Assembly: GCA_021904315.1 (NCBI GenBank)
Contig: CM038918.1
Span: forward strand, 14,399,349 to 14,463,348
DNA from: Sphagnum magellanicum
Lineage: Eukaryota > Streptophyta > Sphagnopsida > Sphagnales > Sphagnaceae
Direction: 5' to 3'
DNA: 64,000 bases
The translations under genes were made by a program, and so were the position numbers. The notes below the pieces were generated by a model. The model made no database searches. It was given only the letters and a program-made list of their open reading frames with translations, and was not told where the DNA came from. Every line of letters begins with the position of its first letter. Within the stretch, counting starts at the first letter, position 1. Shown one piece after another: positions 61,101 through 64,000 of the stretch.

Positions 61101-62799
61101 GCATTTTCAAGTGAGGCGTTATGGACTTGGAACAATGTTGAGACAATATCATCAAAATGTGAAAAAAATATCATGAAGAACACGAAGTTGTAATCTCACA
61201 AGTGTTCCTCTTTCATCTTAATGGTATGAACATTTTTATAACATTTAGATGGCATAACAAAAATGAATGATGTAGTTGTTAACATTGATTGAGGTGGTCA
61301 ATAGCTTCAATCTTAAGTGGTAAACTTATATTGGCACAACCTTAGCTTTAAGCTCGTGACTAAAACAAGAGCTTGCAAAAGTGCGAGTTGGTAAACTTAG
61401 ATTGGCATAACCTTAGCTTTAGGCTCGTGACTAAAACAAGAGCTTGCAAAAGTGCGGGTTAAGAGTGAGTTCGAGAGTCACATTTCATACTCCCGAAAAA
61501 TGTAAGAAAGTGTGAAAAGTTTAGAAAACATGTAATGAAGACATGGATCTTTTTGTTCATTTCTTTATTTGAACAAAATTTTGTCTATTTGTTTAATTGA
61601 AATAAAAAAAATTTGTGATAATTTTTTGAGATTACAAAACCTTTGAGTTTGAAATATAATGAGTGAAAAAATTATTAAGTTGTTAAGTTTTACTTAACTA
61701 GAAAATACTATTAATTATCAAAATATGTTTCAAAACATCCAAGTTTACTTGATAAATGTTAAATTCATGCCAAAACAATGAAATCAAAGATATGTTTACA
61801 TCTACAAGTGAAATTCAACTTTGATGTATCTCATGCATCTCACTTTGAAAATAAATAATTGTGTAAATGTCATTTGTAGTTTTAATCATCATATAATTAT
61901 GATGTGTTGTTTTGTGTTGCATTTTGGTGATAAGTTAATCATTAGACAATGTGTGTATGTTTGATGATATAATATTCAAATGTTGTTATAGAGAAAAATT
62001 GAATGGTTAAGATATTCAAGAAAATCAACACCAAAATGAGAAGAATGAAAGTAAACAATTTTAAATATGGGTCAAAACAAGTTCAAAAAAGTCAAAAACC
62101 ATGTCAAATTCTTATGACAAGTATCACATTTTGTACATATTTTTATGCATTGCCATGTCAAAATCATTTAGTGGACTGTACTTTCCAGATCTTCAAATAA
62201 CACATCTTTCCAATATCTGCGAGATTGCAGAGAAAACAAGAACACTTCATAGACGACATGACAATGAGTGAGGTTGTAAGAAGTGTCAGCAAGTGTCAAG
62301 ACCATCACCTCCATAAATAGCAGTGATGAGCAGGAGTGTCTATCCAGGGACTTCATCAGCACCTGATGGTGGGTGTAGACAGCATATGATAATCTGCCCA
62401 AAATTGCAGGCAAACCAGTATACAAACATCTGCATCCTCAGCTTCTGTTACATTTCCAGATGGAACAGGAAGGACTCAGTCACGATGTTGGCCACTCAGT
62501 ATTGTCCTCATTCAAACTGCATAAATCTCTAACCTGGCTGTCAACAGAGTTGTTCAACCCAGCCATAATGAGTCATCTAATGAAGATTTAAAATCCCAAA
62601 ATCCCAAACCCTAGTTTAACCTCTTAGCAAGAAAAGAAAAAATTGCAGCTACCAGAACCAGTAGCAGCTAAACAATCAGTTAGAGAATTATATGGAATGA
62701 AATCTGAACTAATTCCCTGTCTGCACAAATTCAAAGCTTATATAAAACATCAGTTCCCTAATATGTAACAGGAGGCTCTGGAAGTCGTGGAATAGGGAT
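58157..62799. other. Intergenic DNA between the PPR-SMR and histone deacetylase genes
   Basis: No coding sequence recognised. The first few hundred bases should hold the promoter and leader of the minus-strand PPR-SMR gene. A 71-bp tandem duplication lies at 61319-61460. From about 60.8 to 62.1 kb the DNA returns to the AT-rich background. Confidence 0.5.
61319..61460 (+). repeat. 71-bp tandem duplication
   Basis: Unit 61319-61389 (GGTAAACTTATATTGGCA at its start) is repeated at 61390-61460 with about four substitutions and no indel. Confidence 0.95.
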
Positions 62800-63953
62800 T
62801 CAAGAAGCATCTTCCATGTCATGATCGTTATCATTATCTCCATCATAGAATTCATCATCCCTTTGAACATGCTTGTCTTGAGTATGTTCTGCAACCAAAA
62901 TTCCACAGGTCAATAAATTGCCCATTTGCGGGAGAAAGGCTGCATAATTGACATTTTCAAGACTGCAAAATCATAAAAGCAGAGTTTCATGGAGGGAACT
63001 TACGGTCCATTCGCTCATCTGGGTTGGTCTCATCTTCATCAAATTCTGGAAAATAAGTGTCTGGAGGCACCTGCTCAACAGTTAAGCAACTTCTTAACAG
63101 TTCTGTGGATGCTACTGAAGCATTTCTCTAGTAATATCAATAGCTGCTAACTTGCGCAATATTACGAAAGCAAGTCATGTTCTGGTTTAGGGTTTAGTCC
63201 CTCTGGAACCAAGAAAAGTTATCTAATAAGAGAGTCACATCTAAGCTATAAGACACACCTCATGCATTTGGACACTTGGAGAGTGTGCAATTCTTCTCAA
63301 ATTTTCCATGACCTGCATTTTGATCGTACTTAAATATGTTTTCCCATTCAGGTTTTCCTGTACCCATATTACCCAGAAATAACAAGACACAATCCTTGTA
63401 AGAGAGTGATCACTGATAAGTTCATGGTTAAAATAACAAAGAATGCACGAACTTCTCTTCAGGTTGCATAGAAGACAAGACACCTGGGGGGGCCTTACCA
63501 TGTGGTTCCCTGTATTAATCTTCAAAGTACAGTCAGGCTTGAAATATTTGAGGTAATCATTGTCAGGAATCTCTGCAGGGATCACAAGAAACACATCGTC
63601 ACTCAAAAAATGTTCAGCCTATTTGTGATAGCAACAACTTCCAACAAAAGTCCTCTCCTTTTGCAGATAGCCAAGGTCTCTCCAAAACTCAGATGTGGCA
63701 CAAGGTGGAGAACAAAAAAGGTATAATTTCTGAAAAAAGTGCAAACACCTGCAACCCTTTCACAATTTGACATTTATCGTGCTTAGGAAACCACAGACAT
63801 GCAGGATCCTTGCTGACTAAATAGTTGGCAGTAACAAAAAAAAAAGCAATAATTGCATGTACCATTAGGTAGCTCAGTGTCAACAAGCACTCCTGTCTCA
63901 ACTGTCCAACAACGTGCCACATTCTCCTTTGTATATCCTCCTCCCCCTGTTAC
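62800..63953 (-). CDS. HDA9: HDA9-like histone deacetylase, C-terminal five exons (partial)
   Basis: Exons 63953-63863, 63572-63499, 63357-63259, 63070-63004 and 62888-62800 join in frame. They encode the end of an RPD3-class zinc-dependent histone deacetylase, a nuclear enzyme that removes acetyl groups from histone lysines. The blocks are [84 protein letters not shown] and the acidic tail [14 protein letters not shown] ending MEDAS. The ENLN..SYISSIK-type block and the short QRDDE(Y/F) tail fit the HDA9 branch better than HDA6 or HDA19, which have longer, different tails. The catalytic pocket residues lie in upstream exons past the right edge; a phase-0 acceptor (GCTATCAG) at 63954-63955 confirms that more coding sequence precedes. 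All splice sites seen are GT-AG and the reading frame is clean, so this appears to be a functional gene. Confidence 0.93.
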
Positions 63954-64000
63954 CTGATAGCAAGGTGCATCTCTCTATGTTCACAGGCAAGAAAAAAAAT

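Overview
This is a nuclear DNA window from a land plant. It is AT-rich and gene-sparse, with canonical GT-AG introns, and it carries a plant mitochondrial-type cytochrome c, a SHORT-ROOT-type GRAS protein, a PPR-SMR protein and an HDA9-type histone deacetylase. The SHORT-ROOT homologue is split by three introns, whereas the Arabidopsis gene is intronless. With the low gene density, this makes me lean towards a non-seed plant (lycophyte, fern or moss), but the sequence alone does not settle the lineage.

Layout. 1-4.7 kb: AT-rich DNA with CTAC/TTAA-rich, TA and minisatellite repeats. 4.7-5.5 kb: a frameshifted fragment of a TARBP1/SpoU-type RNA methyltransferase gene. 8.1-9.1 kb (+): complete cytochrome c gene, 3 exons, 112 aa. 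10.54-10.67 kb: two overlapping near-perfect palindromes. 11.2-14.3 kb (-): complete SHR-type GRAS gene, 4 exons, 564 aa, with an upstream ORF ending 4 nt before the start codon. 14.5-32.3 kb: no recognisable gene. 32.3-35.6 kb (-): decayed hAT-like transposase covering most of the protein. 36-44.5 kb: no recognisable gene. 44.5-47.9 kb (-): decayed multi-exon gene of unknown family with local duplications. 48.3-51.8 kb (+): complete 10-exon aldo-keto reductase, 285 aa, whose catalytic histidine position reads asparagine. 53.66-53.80 kb (+): an orphan exon-like segment. 54.1-58.2 kb (-): complete 7-exon PPR-SMR gene, 1026 aa. 62.8-64 kb (-): last five exons of an HDA9-like histone deacetylase that continues beyond the right edge.

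The genes look like independent housekeeping or developmental loci: respiratory electron carrier, GRAS transcription factor, oxidoreductase, organellar RNA-binding protein and chromatin deacetylase. They do not form a pathway cluster. I reconstructed exons by hand from reading frame, splice dinucleotides, intron phase and remembered family motifs. I found no clearly new multi-gene system. The best leads are the atypical aldo-keto reductase active site, the nested palindromes, the SHR upstream ORF and the unidentified decayed gene at 44.5-47.9 kb.
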